In this document: piece by piece, positions 55,060 to 64,000 of the stretch | How positions within the stretch are numbered: the first letter of the stretch is position 1 | Layout: every line of letters starts with the position of its first letter | NCBI RefSeq assembly: GCF_004310395.1 | Contig: NZ_BFAX01000002.1 | Coordinates: 62,001-126,000, forward strand | DNA: 64,000 nucleotides | Source: Methanofervidicoccus abyssi | GTDB lineage: Archaea; AGJL01; Methanococci; Methanococcales; Methanococcaceae | Direction of reading: 5' to 3' | Notes under the pieces: model-generated | What the model was told of the DNA's origin: nothing | The model's input: the letters and a program-made list of their open reading frames with translations, nothing else | The model's database searches: none | Program-made: the position numbers and the translations under genes

Positions 55060-56196
55060 TCACTTTTCTATTGCTATATATATATCTTTTATAGATAGTA
55101 GTTTAGATATATCATCTGATGGGACGGAAACTATCAATAGATATTCTGCATTTTTATCAAATATCTGTGTATCTGATGTAATCTTATTTAATTTTTCCCC
55201 ATACCTACCAAATTTATTTATTATTTTGTAGTAATCTAACTTACCTGCAGCTGTTGCATAGAGCACTCCAGGAACGTTTTGCAAGGAATATTTGATTTTA
55301 GATATATCCGTGAGTGAGGTGGTATCGCCATCCTCACTTAATATACCAGATACATTTTTAATTTCTTCGTAGTTAATATCACTCAATATTACATAGGAAG
55401 AATTTACAATACCAGGTATAGGTTCCATACTGGCATTTTTTCTATCATAAATTTCTATCTTACTTCCCTCAAGAGGCATCTTTCCACACTGAGGTGCAGG
55501 AACTACAAGTGCCACCTCATTAAAAGATACTGGAGTTATTTTGAGATTTTTGATATCTTCTAAATTTAATTTTTTTACGTAATCTATAAGTTCTTTCCCA
55601 CTCATAATTATTTTCTTTCCAAATACTGGAAGAGCGTAGTATTTATCAGGACTAACGCTATTTTCAATACTTTTCAAATAGTACATCTTAGCATTTTCTT
55701 CAATATTACTCTTTTTTAGTATAAGATCTATCTCTTCAGTGGAATTAGCATTTTGTATTTTGTTAGTTATATATTGAGCATATAAACTTTCTAAATAGTA
55801 TTTTCCATAGATATTTTTAATATTTTTAATAACTTTTTCCTTATATCTCTTAAGTTTGATATAATTTTCAGCGTTATTTAGTATTTTCTTTATTTCTTCC
55901 TCAGAGTTACTGTTTTCAATATCATTTATATAGATACTAAGACGAGGATCATTAGGATAACTTGAAAACATATTTTTAAGGTTATTGATACCCGTAATTT
56001 TAGCCTCTTCCAGCTTTTTACTATTTTCAGCACGTTTCATTATCTCCGCGTGATATATATTATATGCTATAAAGGATATTAGTGCTATGGAGATGACCAT
56101 TATTATATAAATTGTAATATTTAATTTAATCTTAGGTATTCGTCTACTCTTTGTTTTTATCTTTTTTAGTTTATCTCTGAAACTGTTATTTGGCAT
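55060..56196 (-). CDS. Membrane-anchored coiled-coil protein (DUF515-like)
   Basis: A 378-residue protein with a basic cytosolic N-terminus (residues 1-24), one membrane helix (IYIIMVISIALISFIAYNIY, about 27-46) and a long helical, coiled-coil-prone exported part (about 50-185), then a mixed alpha/beta C-terminal domain. From memory it resembles DUF515 proteins found beside pilin genes in Methanocaldococcus. The frame opens 12 codons earlier, but AGGGAT with a 3-base spacer points to ATG 56196. First gene of the three-gene surface cluster. Confidence 0.65.
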   Translation of the reverse strand: MPNNSFRDKLKKIKTKSRRIPKIKLNITIYIIMVISIALISFIAYNIYHAEIMKRAENSKKLEEAKITGINNLKNMFSSYPNDPRLSIYINDIENSNSEEEIKKILNNAENYIKLKRYKEKVIKNIKNIYGKYYLESLYAQYITNKIQNANSTEEIDLILKKSNIEENAKMYYLKSIENSVSPDKYYALPVFGKKIIMSGKELIDYVKKLNLEDIKNLKITPVSFNEVALVVPAPQCGKMPLEGSKIEIYDRKNASMEPIPGIVNSSYVILSDINYEEIKNVSGILSEDGDTTSLTDISKIKYSLQNVPGVLYATAAGKLDYYKIINKFGRYGEKLNKITSDTQIFDKNAEYLLIVSVPSDDISKLLSIKDIYIAIEK

Positions 56197-56437
56197 TATA
56201 TCCCTCAAAAAATATCTAAACACTGATAACAATTATACTGGATCTTTCGGGCAGTAGTAATTTTAATTAGATTACTATTTACTGTAATCATATACTATAT
56301 ATAATTTAAGATTAAAATTTTAAAATATTTATAATTTTAATATAATTCTTATTTAGATAAAAGAGAATACTGTTGCCCTTTTATTTAGTTATAATTGTTA
56401 AATTAATTATTAATAATATTATAAATAAAGGGATATC

Positions 56438-57694
56438 ATGAATAATATAGTTAAAGAGACTGTAGAAATAGCTTCCGATTTAATCAGGATAAAATCTGTT
56501 AATCCAGCTTTCGGGGGTACTGGAGAGGAAGAAAAGGGAAAATACATATTAAATAAACTGAGAAAATATATAGAGAAGTATAAGATAGAAAACTGTCATA
56601 TCACTAACTACAATACAGTGGACGATAAAGGGATATTAAGACCGAATATTGTCGCGAAATTCGACTTTAAAAGGAGCAGAACTTTACATATCATCTCCCA
56701 TATGGATACAGTACCAGAAGGAGAGTTAAGTCTCTGGGAATCTCATCCCTATGAACCAAGAATAGAAGACGGAAAGATATACGGGAGAGGTAGCGAAGAT
56801 AACCACAAAGGAATAGTATCTTCACTGATACTTTTAAAGATGATATTTGAAAGTGAGAATTTTAATCCAAGATATAATCTAAGTTTAATATTTCTATCTG
56901 ATGAGGAGTGCGGAAGTAAATACGGTATTCAACACCTCTTGAAGCACGAGGAAGAAATATTTAGTAAAGATGATCTAATAATAGTGCCAGATTTTGGAAC
57001 TCCTGAAGGAAACTATATAGAGGTTGCAGAGAAAGGTATACTCTGGATCAGATTTAAGATAAGGGGAAACCAGTGTCATGGAAGTGCTCCACATAAGGGG
57101 ATAAATACTAATATTCTAAGTGCAAACTTTATAAGAGATTTGTATAATAAACTTTACTCCAAGTACAACAGAGAGGATCTCCTTTTTTCTCCGCCTTACT
57201 CAACCTTTGAACCTACTATAATAATCAACAATGTAGAGAATGTGAATACTATCCCTGGGTATATAGAGTTCACCTTAGACTGTAGGGTACTGCCAGATTA
57301 TAAACTTGTAGAGGTTTTAAGAGATATCGAGGAGTTTATAGAGGATTTCAGAAAAAACCTTGATAGGTATCTAATACATTACGACAGAAAATCCTTAGAT
57401 GAGGTTTCCATAGAGTATGAGATACTTCAAAGAGGAGATCCCTCAAAAACTCCTGAAGACTCCGAGATCGTCGTAGAAATAAGTAAGGCTATAAAAAAGG
57501 TACTGGATAAGGAACCTATTCTCTGTGGTATGGGGGGAGGTACTATAGGGGCATTCCTGAGGTATAAAAACTACGATACTGTGGTGTGGGGAATAGGTGA
57601 AGAAACTGCACATCAACCTAACGAGCATATAAAGATAGAGGATCTGATAAATATGGCCAAGGTTTATTATGAAGTACTTAATGATGAATCTTAA
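56438..57694 (+). CDS. M20-family metallopeptidase/deacylase (ArgE/DapE type)
   Basis: A 418-residue zinc-dependent M20 enzyme. Catalytic motifs: ISHMDTVPEG (about residues 86-95), GRGSEDNHKGIVSS (about 117-130; the usual Asp-Met-Lys is Asp-Asn-His-Lys here), SDEECGSKYG (about 153-162), FGTPEGNY with the next ligand region (about 185-192) and EETAHQPNEH (about 387-396). A dimerisation domain is inserted at about 195-320. Candidates are succinyl-diaminopimelate desuccinylase or a peptidase; methanococci make diaminopimelate through the aminotransferase DapL, so the substrate is open. ATG after AAGGGATATC. Confidence 0.85.
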   Translation: MNNIVKETVEIASDLIRIKSVNPAFGGTGEEEKGKYILNKLRKYIEKYKIENCHITNYNTVDDKGILRPNIVAKFDFKRSRTLHIISHMDTVPEGELSLWESHPYEPRIEDGKIYGRGSEDNHKGIVSSLILLKMIFESENFNPRYNLSLIFLSDEECGSKYGIQHLLKHEEEIFSKDDLIIVPDFGTPEGNYIEVAEKGILWIRFKIRGNQCHGSAPHKGINTNILSANFIRDLYNKLYSKYNREDLLFSPPYSTFEPTIIINNVENVNTIPGYIEFTLDCRVLPDYKLVEVLRDIEEFIEDFRKNLDRYLIHYDRKSLDEVSIEYEILQRGDPSKTPEDSEIVVEISKAIKKVLDKEPILCGMGGGTIGAFLRYKNYDTVVWGIGEETAHQPNEHIKIEDLINMAKVYYEVLNDES

Positions 57695-57963
57695 TGGTGA
57701 TGAAATTCAGAAAAGACAATATAAAAATAATAATAAAAATAATCATATTATCACTTTTTTGAAAAAAATATCTCCAGAATCTTAGAAGAAGAGTAACCTT
57801 TTACTAATAAGTTAAGTGTTTAGAGTATCCTAAGAATAACTTTTTAATTTTATTGATTATTTTATTTTTTAAATTTTATATAAAAATTGAAATTCCTTGA
57901 TAGTCGCTGGTTAACGTTATTTAAAAATATAAATCACATAACTTATCTAAATAAGGTGACACC

Positions 57964-60684
57964 ATGAGAACCGATCATAACTACAAGGTAAAACTTTTTG
58001 AGGAAAAGGGATTTGTAAGAAAGAAATGTGAAAAGTGCGGCCAGTACTTCTGGACGTTAGATGAGAATAGAAAAACCTGTGGAGACAGTCCCTGTGATAT
58101 GTACTCCTTCATTGGAAATCCTATAACCAATAAGAAATACTCCTATACTGAAATGGTAAGGACATTTTTAAAGTTCTTCGAGAAGCATGGACATACGCCT
58201 GTAAAGAGATACCCTGTAACTGCAAGGAGATGGAGGGATGATATACTACTAACTATAGCTTCTATTGCAGTATTTCAACCATGGGTTACAAAGGGCATAG
58301 TGGATCCTGTGGCGAACCCCTTGGTAATAGCTCAGCCCTGTATTAGGTTGAACGACATAGACAACGTTGGGAGGACTGGAAGACATCTAACATCCTTTAC
58401 AATGGGCGGACATCACGCCTTTAATAAAGAAGATAAGGAGATCTACTGGACAGATAGGACTGTAGAACTCTGTTTTAACTTTATGAAGGAGTTAGGTATT
58501 CCCGAAGAATCTTTAACCTTCGTAGAGAGTTGGTGGGAAGGAGGAGGAAATGCAGGGCCATGTTATGAGGTAATTTCCCATGGTGTAGAGTTGGCCACCT
58601 TGGTATTTATGAAATACGAGAAAGTAGGAAATACTTATAAAGAGATGCCCTTGAAGATAGTGGATACAGGATACGGGATAGAGAGATACCTCTGGGTATC
58701 CCATGGAACACCTACTGTATATGACGCCCTATTCGGTAATATTATTGAGAAGTTAAAAGAGAGTGCTAAGAATATTCCTGGAGAATCCCTGGATATGGAA
58801 GAGATATTAAAGGAGAGTGCTACACTTGCAGGCCTTATGAACATCGAAGACATAGGAGATCTGAAGGTGCTTAGAAAGGAGGTTGCTAAAAGACTCAATA
58901 TGGATGTAGAAAAGTTAGATAGGATACTTACTCCTATGGAGTATATATATGCCATAGGAGATCATACGAGATGTTTAGCCTTTATGTTGGGAGATGGTAT
59001 AGTCCCATCTAATGTTAAGGATGGCTACTTGGCAAGGCTCATCCTGAGAAAAACCCTCAGATATATGGATAGAGTGGGTATTACTCTTTCCCTTGGAGAG
59101 ATAGTAGATCTCCACCTTAAGGAGCTAAAGGAACTCTATCCAGAACTACTTGAGATGAGAGACTACATAATGGATGTAATTGAGGTAGAGGAAGAGAGGT
59201 ATAGAGAGACTGTAAGTAGAGGCAGAGGTATAGTGGAGAGACTCCTGAAATCGAAAAAGAAAATATCTACTGAGGATCTAATAGAACTGTACGACAGTAA
59301 GGGGATACCGCCAGAGGTTGTAGTTGATGTTGTCAAGGAAATCGAAAAGGATGTTAAAGTAGATATTCCAGATAACTTCTATACCTTAGTTGCTAAGAGA
59401 CATGAAAGAAAAAGATCTGAAGAGAAGGAGAAAAAGAAGAGGGATCTACCTCCAGTGGACGAAGATATCGAAAAAACCCAACTACTGTTCTACAAGTATC
59501 CAAAGATGAGTGAATTTGAAGGTAAGATATTGAAGATAGTAGGTAACTATGTTATCTTAGATAAAACCCTCTTCTATCCTGAAGGAGGAGGGCAGAAATG
59601 TGATACTGGAACTCTTGGAGATCGAAAGGTTTTAGATGTGCAAAAGAAGGACGGTATAGTATATCATAAACTCTCCAGTGTAGAGGGGCTAAAGGAGGGG
59701 GATGTAGTAAAAGGGGTTATAGATTGGGAGAGAAGAATCAACTTAATGAGAAACCATACTGCAACTCATATTATTAATGCAGCATCCCAGATGGTACTGG
59801 GAAAACATGTATGGCAGACAGGATCTGACGTAGATCTTGAGAAGGGGAGGTTGGATATAACCCACTATAAGAGAATTTCCAGAGAGGAATTAAAGAAGAT
59901 AGAAGAATTAGCAAATAAGATTGTATTGGAAAATATACCTGTAAGATCTACTTTCATGGATAGAAATGAGGCGGAACAGAAGTATGGGTTTAGGATATAT
60001 CAGGGAGGTGTTGTACCAGGAAATACGTTGAGAATAGTGGAGATAGAGAATGTTGATGTAGAAGCTTGTGGAGGTACCCACTGTGAGAGTACCTTAGAAG
60101 TAGGATATATAAAAATACTTAGAAGTGAGAGGGTACAGGACGGTGTAGAGAGGTTGGTATACACAAGCGGTATAAATACTGTTAGAGAAGTAAGTATCAT
60201 GGAGGATATATTACTTAAGTCTTCGGAAATACTTGGGATACCTGTTGAGAAGTTACCTAAGACTGTAGAGAGGTTCTTCAAGGAGTGGAAGAAACAGAAG
60301 AAGATTATAGAGGAGCTGGAAGAGAAGATCGGAGAATATAAGAGATATATGTTGATGAATAAGTTTAAAAAGATGGGAAGGTATCAGGTGTTAATAGAAG
60401 AGGTAGAGGGTACTCCAAAGGAACTTATGACAACTGCAGATAACTTAGTAGGGAAAAATTCTATTGTGATTCTCCTCAACAGAGATGGGTATATACTATG
60501 TAAATGTGGTAAAGATGTAGATATTGATATGGTTGATCTACTAAGGGTCGTTGGAAAGGGGGGAGGGAGAAAGAATTTAGCCCAGGGTAAATACTTAGGG
60601 GATATTGAAGAGGTAAAAAAGAAATTGGAAAGAGAGATAGAGAAGATGATAGGGGGACTTAGAGATTTAGCCCAGAGAATGTGA
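57964..60684 (+). CDS. alaS: Alanyl-tRNA synthetase
   Basis: Charges tRNA-Ala. The 906-residue archaeal-type protein has an extra N-terminal zinc-type segment (CEKCGQYFW ... CGDSPC, about residues 19-39), the class II core (about 60-330, with [14 protein letters not shown] and [14 protein letters not shown]), an anticodon-arm region, the editing domain with the zinc/water ligands [12 protein letters not shown] (about 598-609) and [13 protein letters not shown] (about 701-713), and the C-Ala domain (about 760-906, with [13 protein letters not shown]). ATG after AAGGTGACACC. Confidence 0.96.
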   Translation: MRTDHNYKVKLFEEKGFVRKKCEKCGQYFWTLDENRKTCGDSPCDMYSFIGNPITNKKYSYTEMVRTFLKFFEKHGHTPVKRYPVTARRWRDDILLTIASIAVFQPWVTKGIVDPVANPLVIAQPCIRLNDIDNVGRTGRHLTSFTMGGHHAFNKEDKEIYWTDRTVELCFNFMKELGIPEESLTFVESWWEGGGNAGPCYEVISHGVELATLVFMKYEKVGNTYKEMPLKIVDTGYGIERYLWVSHGTPTVYDALFGNIIEKLKESAKNIPGESLDMEEILKESATLAGLMNIEDIGDLKVLRKEVAKRLNMDVEKLDRILTPMEYIYAIGDHTRCLAFMLGDGIVPSNVKDGYLARLILRKTLRYMDRVGITLSLGEIVDLHLKELKELYPELLEMRDYIMDVIEVEEERYRETVSRGRGIVERLLKSKKKISTEDLIELYDSKGIPPEVVVDVVKEIEKDVKVDIPDNFYTLVAKRHERKRSEEKEKKKRDLPPVDEDIEKTQLLFYKYPKMSEFEGKILKIVGNYVILDKTLFYPEGGGQKCDTGTLGDRKVLDVQKKDGIVYHKLSSVEGLKEGDVVKGVIDWERRINLMRNHTATHIINAASQMVLGKHVWQTGSDVDLEKGRLDITHYKRISREELKKIEELANKIVLENIPVRSTFMDRNEAEQKYGFRIYQGGVVPGNTLRIVEIENVDVEACGGTHCESTLEVGYIKILRSERVQDGVERLVYTSGINTVREVSIMEDILLKSSEILGIPVEKLPKTVERFFKEWKKQKKIIEELEEKIGEYKRYMLMNKFKKMGRYQVLIEEVEGTPKELMTTADNLVGKNSIVILLNRDGYILCKCGKDVDIDMVDLLRVVGKGGGRKNLAQGKYLGDIEEVKKKLEREIEKMIGGLRDLAQRM

Positions 60685-60739
60685 TAAAGAAAAATATGGA
60701 AATATAGAGACTAAGGGTAAAAATATAGAGTCTTTATAT

Positions 60740-60785
60740 CAGAGTACTGGGGAAACAGAGTGGGATTTCTGTTAATCCTTTTTTG
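60740..60785 (-). repeat. Worn relative of the long intergenic repeat (end motif)
   Basis: On the reverse strand this begins AAAAAAGGATTAACAGAAAT and continues with a TTTCCCCAGTACT stretch, close to the start of the long repeat (AAAAAAGATTAACGGAAATC ... CAGTACTTCC). It lies in the convergent gap between alaS and the RraA-like gene. Confidence 0.45.
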
Positions 60786-60944
60786 CATATATTATAATAT
60801 AATTTTGATTATCTTTATGTTATAATTAAAATATTGGTGGAGAATTAAATATTTGAGAGTTTCCAGATATTTTAAAGAGTGATGATATTATATGTTTAAT
60901 TTTTAGGCAACATCTTCTTATTTTTACTCTTTAATCTATTGTTA

Positions 60945-61526
60945 TTAATCCAGTCCCAGAATATCCTTTAGATCTATACCCCTCATTATCCTATCCCTTA
61001 TCTTAGATTCCTTTCTTTTAATCTCTTTAGCCTTCTCCAACACTTCTTCCACTCTGTCTCTTTCTATAACTACAACACCGTTGCAATCTCCAATTATTAC
61101 ATCACCAGATTTTACAGTAGTATCACCACAGTTTACAGGTATTCCCATGACACCTCTATCTAAGGGAGTCCCCGCCTTAGGTGTATATCCTCTTGAGAAC
61201 ACTGGGAACCTGATCCTTCTAATATCTTCGAGATCCCTTACATAACCATCTATCACCACTGCAACAACTCCTTTTAACTTTGCATTCAATGAGGCCAATC
61301 CACCCCATACTGCATACTCCCCCCCTTCACATTTTACAACTATCACCTTCCCCCTACTGTAGGATATGGCCTTTACAACTGTACCCCAATCATCTGAAGA
61401 AGTTTTAACTGTAAAGGCTTCTCCAAATACTACACCTTGAATGTTATCTACAGGTTTTATACCCTTAAGTACTTTTGCTCCAGCATCAGAGAGGTTTGGA
61501 ACTGAGATATCCTTTGGGATTTTCAT
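60945..61526 (-). CDS. RraA-like / HMG-aldolase-fold protein
   Basis: A 193-residue member of the RraA/4-hydroxy-4-methyl-2-oxoglutarate aldolase fold. Marks: the ISVPNLSDAGAKVL N-terminus (about residues 7-20), GVVAVVIDGYVRDLEDIR (about 86-103; the DGYVRD motif includes the Arg-Asp pair that positions pyruvate and metal) and GDVIIGDCNGVVVIE (about 138-152). In bacteria RraA binds RNase E, which is absent in archaea, so an aldolase or decarboxylase activity is more likely. Start ATG 61526 preferred over 61535; Shine-Dalgarno weak. Monocistronic. Confidence 0.85.
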   Translation of the reverse strand: MKIPKDISVPNLSDAGAKVLKGIKPVDNIQGVVFGEAFTVKTSSDDWGTVVKAISYSRGKVIVVKCEGGEYAVWGGLASLNAKLKGVVAVVIDGYVRDLEDIRRIRFPVFSRGYTPKAGTPLDRGVMGIPVNCGDTTVKSGDVIIGDCNGVVVIERDRVEEVLEKAKEIKRKESKIRDRIMRGIDLKDILGLD

Positions 61527-61698
61527 GGCAATCATTTGAGATTTTTAGGAAAAAAATAAAAAATGGAGAATATTGACACATCCTTCGATGAAATCCAATA
61601 TTGCCTGTATTCATTATTTAAGTAGAGTAATAGCTCAAGATTTTTTTATTTTTGATTTCAATCGATCTTCTTTATTAATTTTATAATAATTATAATAT

Positions 61699-62253
61699 TT
61701 ATAAAATAACAACTTTACCATCTACAACATCAACTTTAACAAGAGTTTTAACGTCATATCCGGTTTTTTCCTTTACTTCTTCCCTCCCCTTCCCCCTCTC
61801 TATTACACATACAATACCCTTTATCTCTGCTCCAGCCTTCTCCAAGGCTTTAATCATTGCCACCATGGTACCTCCCGTAGATATTACATCATCAACAATT
61901 AAAACCTTATCCCCCTTCTTAATTCCATTTAGATAGAGGTTACCTTTACTATACCCTGTCTCCTGATAAACTGGAATCTCCCCCTTTAAATTATACCTCC
62001 TTTTTCGCATTATAACATAGGGTATATCTGTATATAAAGAAAGTGTAGTTGCTAAGGGTATGCCCATAGCCTCTGCTGTGACGATCTTATCCACATCTTC
62101 AAAATCACAGACTTCTATAATACAAGTCGCCACCTCCCTAAGTATATGAGGATCTACAAGAGGTATACCGTCTGATATTGGATGTACGAAGTAATGATAA
62201 TCACCCCTCTTTATAACGGGAGAAGATTTCAACGTCTCTATCAACATTTTCAT
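61699..62253 (-). CDS. hpt: Hypoxanthine/guanine phosphoribosyltransferase
   Basis: Purine salvage. The 184-residue archaeal type I PRTase has [20 protein letters not shown]-type segment (about residues 61-80), the flexible loop, and the PRPP motif [17 protein letters not shown] (about 117-133). It is the archaeal HptA/adenine-like PRTase length and layout (as MJ1655). ATG after GAGGTAAA with a 4-base spacer. It follows mrp after five bases, so the two share a transcript. Confidence 0.92.
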   Translation of the reverse strand: MKMLIETLKSSPVIKRGDYHYFVHPISDGIPLVDPHILREVATCIIEVCDFEDVDKIVTAEAMGIPLATTLSLYTDIPYVIMRKRRYNLKGEIPVYQETGYSKGNLYLNGIKKGDKVLIVDDVISTGGTMVAMIKALEKAGAEIKGIVCVIERGKGREEVKEKTGYDVKTLVKVDVVDGKVVIL

Positions 62254-62258
62254 ATTTT

Positions 62259-63131
62259 TTACCTCTCTACCTTTTTAACGATCCTTTCAACTATCTTTTT
62301 AAACTCTTTGGAAGCCGGACAGTCCAGGAGTACCATAGGTACCCCTCTATCTGATGCCTCCCTTGCCTTTATATCTAATGGTATTCTCCCTAAAAAGTCT
62401 ATACCTAACTCCTTAGCTGCCTTCTCTCCTCCCCCCCTTCCAAATATATCCACTATTTTTTTGCAGTAAGGACATACAAACCCTGCCATATTTTCTATTA
62501 ACCCCAATATTGGGATATTCAACATCTTAGCCATACCTACAGATCTCTTTGCATCTAAGAGGGCAACTTCCTCAGGTGTTGTAACTATAATTACCCCATC
62601 GATATCAGGAATGGATTGCATTATAGTAAGTTGAACATCTCCAGTCCCTGGAGGTGTATCTATAAGTAGATAATCCAGATCCCCCCATACTACATCACTT
62701 AGGAACTGTCTAATTGCACCACTTATCTTAGGACCTCTCCAGATCACGGGAGTATCCTTATTTGGTAAGAAGTAACTTATAGAGACAACCTTTATCCCTT
62801 CAGGTGTTATAATGGGATATATACCATTCTCATCTGCGTAGGGTTGAACGTCTTCTACACCTAACATCTTAGGAATATTTGGACCATGTATATCTCCGTC
62901 TAAGATACCTACCTTTTTCCCCATGGAGTTCAATGCAGTGGCTAAATTTACAGTTACAGTGGATTTCCCAACACCTCCTTTACCACTTAATACTCCTATC
63001 TTGTACTTTATTTTACTCATGTTTTTCCTTATTTTTTCATCCTGTATCTCCAATATTCTCCTGCTACAACTATCTCTTGATGGACATGTGTCATGTTTTC
63101 CATCACATTCCACTTTAACCACCTCTTTCAT
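62259..63131 (-). CDS. Mrp/NBP35-type Fe-S cluster carrier ATPase
   Basis: A P-loop deviant-Walker scaffold that carries [4Fe-4S] clusters for transfer to apoproteins. The 290-residue protein has N-terminal cysteines ([17 protein letters not shown], about residues 9-25) as in NBP35, the deviant Walker [14 protein letters not shown] (about 50-62), switch I DGDIHGPN (about 77-84), Walker B-like [14 protein letters not shown] (about 155-168) and the cluster-binding CPYC (about 218-221). ATG 63131 without clear Shine-Dalgarno. Upstream partner of hpt in the same transcript. Confidence 0.93.
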   Translation of the reverse strand: MKEVVKVECDGKHDTCPSRDSCSRRILEIQDEKIRKNMSKIKYKIGVLSGKGGVGKSTVTVNLATALNSMGKKVGILDGDIHGPNIPKMLGVEDVQPYADENGIYPIITPEGIKVVSISYFLPNKDTPVIWRGPKISGAIRQFLSDVVWGDLDYLLIDTPPGTGDVQLTIMQSIPDIDGVIIVTTPEEVALLDAKRSVGMAKMLNIPILGLIENMAGFVCPYCKKIVDIFGRGGGEKAAKELGIDFLGRIPLDIKAREASDRGVPMVLLDCPASKEFKKIVERIVKKVER

Positions 63132-63200
63132 TTCTGTAACAACATCTAATTACTTCAGTTAATTCTTGTAATATAACTATCTTTATCATTATTAACTTAA

Positions 63201-64000
63201 TTAACTTAAAATTATTCTCCCCTCTATCATTAAAGAAGGAGATATCAACCTTCCCCTCTGAGATACATCATCCATAGGTATGGCATCTTTAAGTATTTCA
63301 AATATATTTCCAGATAACATCCCTTTCTTTACAGGTATCCGCTCTCCATCCTTAACTATATAACTATTGGATATCTCAACTGAGAAATCTCCAGTTATAG
63401 GGTTAGATGTGTGACATCCAATAAGTTCATTTACATGCAAGTATTCGTTATAGTTGTCCAACATGTCTACAGGAGTTATTATTATATTGGAAGGGGACAC
63501 GGTAGGTAAAGTGTCGTAATCCCTAACACCATGTCCAGTAGATTCCCTATTTTCTTTATTTGCCCTTTTTATATCGTAGAGATACCCTTTTAAAATCCCA
63601 TTCTCCACTAAAACTGTCCTCCGACGAGGAGTGCCTTCTCCATCTACCTTACTGGAGTATAACCCTCCATCTAAGGTACCATCATCCACTATAGTAATAT
63701 GTTCCCCCATTACTTTTTCTCCAATTTTGTCTCTCAGGATAGACCTATTTCTCTGGACATTCTCGGCACTGAAGGAAGGTAGTAAGGTATAGGTTAGTAG
63801 GGAGTTTAGCACCCTTGGTGTTAGGAGTATCTTACCTTTATATGGGATCTTGATACTTTTAGGTAGTGATAGAAGATCTTTAACATATTCTCCCAGTTCT
63901 TCCACGTTGAATCTATAGGTTCTACTTAGGTAATCGTAGGCCGTTTCACCATCCTTTATCCCAGAGATTGAAGCTGAGTAGTATGTAAATTCTTCCTCAA
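63201..64000 (-). CDS. PmbA/TldE-like protein (TldD family), N-terminus cut by window edge
   Basis: This reverse-strand frame is open to the right edge of the window (I checked the in-frame codons from 63906 to 64000), so the gene starts outside and an internal GTG at 63905 is not its start. About 266 residues are visible. The sequence SAENVQRNRSILRDKIGEKV, the IVDDGTLDGGLYSS and DGEGTPRRRTVLVENG segments and STGHGVRDY are those of the TldD/PmbA family. The HExxxH metalloprotease motif of TldD is not in the visible part, which fits the partner TldE/PmbA. TldD/TldE trims peptides and modified precursors; the role in methanogens is unknown. Confidence 0.85.
   Translation of the reverse strand, partial: EEEFTYYSASISGIKDGETAYDYLSRTYRFNVEELGEYVKDLLSLPKSIKIPYKGKILLTPRVLNSLLTYTLLPSFSAENVQRNRSILRDKIGEKVMGEHITIVDDGTLDGGLYSSKVDGEGTPRRRTVLVENGILKGYLYDIKRANKENRESTGHGVRDYDTLPTVSPSNIIITPVDMLDNYNEYLHVNELIGCHTSNPITGDFSVEISNSYIVKDGERIPVKKGMLSGNIFEILKDAIPMDDVSQRGRLISPSLMIEGRIILS

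Noticed and set aside
63201-63905. Complete short PmbA-like gene starting at GTG 63905
   Set aside because: The frame stays open and PmbA-like to the window edge, so the gene is cut off rather than short.

Overview
This is an AT-rich archaeal chromosome segment that reads as a thermophilic member of the order Methanococcales (Methanotorris, Methanothermococcus or Methanocaldococcus-like). The lineage call rests on archaeal-type ribosomal and RNA polymerase genes, sn-glycerol-1-phosphate dehydrogenase (archaeal lipids), NrpR, homoisocitrate dehydrogenase AksF, citramalate synthase CimA, an F420H2:NADP oxidoreductase, a class III signal peptide pilin-like protein, and a carbamoyl-phosphate synthase large subunit split into two genes. 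Very GC-rich tRNA stems and a very GC-rich SRP RNA in an AT-rich background suggest a high growth temperature. Genus and species cannot be settled from the window alone. Gene starts are unusually easy to call: nearly all have a GGTGAT-like Shine-Dalgarno followed by exactly 3-4 bases and then ATG, GTG or TTG.

Layout. 1-8.2 kb: an AIR-synthase-superfamily gene cut by the window edge, cbiD, an intergenic repeat, nrpR, a FIST-domain sensor protein, the tRNA thiolase ncsA, and mtnA. 8.5-13.5 kb: one long transcription/translation operon, tRNA-Ser(GGA), rps13, rps4, rps11, rpoD, rpl18e, rpl13, rps9, rpoN, tRNA-Pro(GGG), rpoK and a degenerate enolase-like gene. 13.5-18 kb: AT-rich DNA with a small membrane protein, carA, a second copy of the intergenic repeat, an M24 peptidase, a structured RNA with its own promoter, and rps8e. 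18-24 kb: an accessory island with a 1029-residue Ser/Thr protein kinase carrying a seven-repeat beta-propeller, and a tandem kinase-less paralog whose 3' end has decayed and contains an inverted fragment of the kinase domain. 24-28.8 kb: carB2, carB1, sucC. 28.9-37 kb: a YdjM-like membrane protein; aksF, pcc1, a VIT1-like gene and a DUF2115-like gene overlapping or close together; feoA-like, glycosyltransferase and methyltransferase genes; a DUF2100-like gene with cbiH; rdgB. 37-43.4 kb (minus strand): FAH-family enzyme, DUF2226-like protein, egsA, phosphoesterase, SRP RNA, and the polyamine genes speE, speD, pdaD. 43.5-53.4 kb: DHPS-related protein, aroC, tmk, lysC, cutA, cimA, a xylose-isomerase-like TIM barrel, npdG, pyrI. 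53.8-64 kb: a pilin-like secretion cluster, an M20 peptidase, alaS, rraA-like, hpt, mrp/nbp35 and a pmbA/tldE-like gene cut by the right edge.

Most of the window is ordinary core metabolism: pyrimidine and arginine precursors (carA, carB1, carB2, pyrI), branched-chain and coenzyme B precursors (cimA, aksF), aromatic and aspartate-family amino acids (aroC, lysC), cobamide (cbiD, cbiH), polyamines, and Fe-S/tRNA maturation (mrp, ncsA, pcc1). The parts that deserve attention are the propeller-kinase island and its rearranged remnants, the two-copy 0.3 kb intergenic repeat with decayed relatives (both full copies lie between convergent genes), the promoter-driven structured RNA before rps8e with two mutually exclusive pairings, and the enolase-like pseudoenzyme in the RNA polymerase operon.
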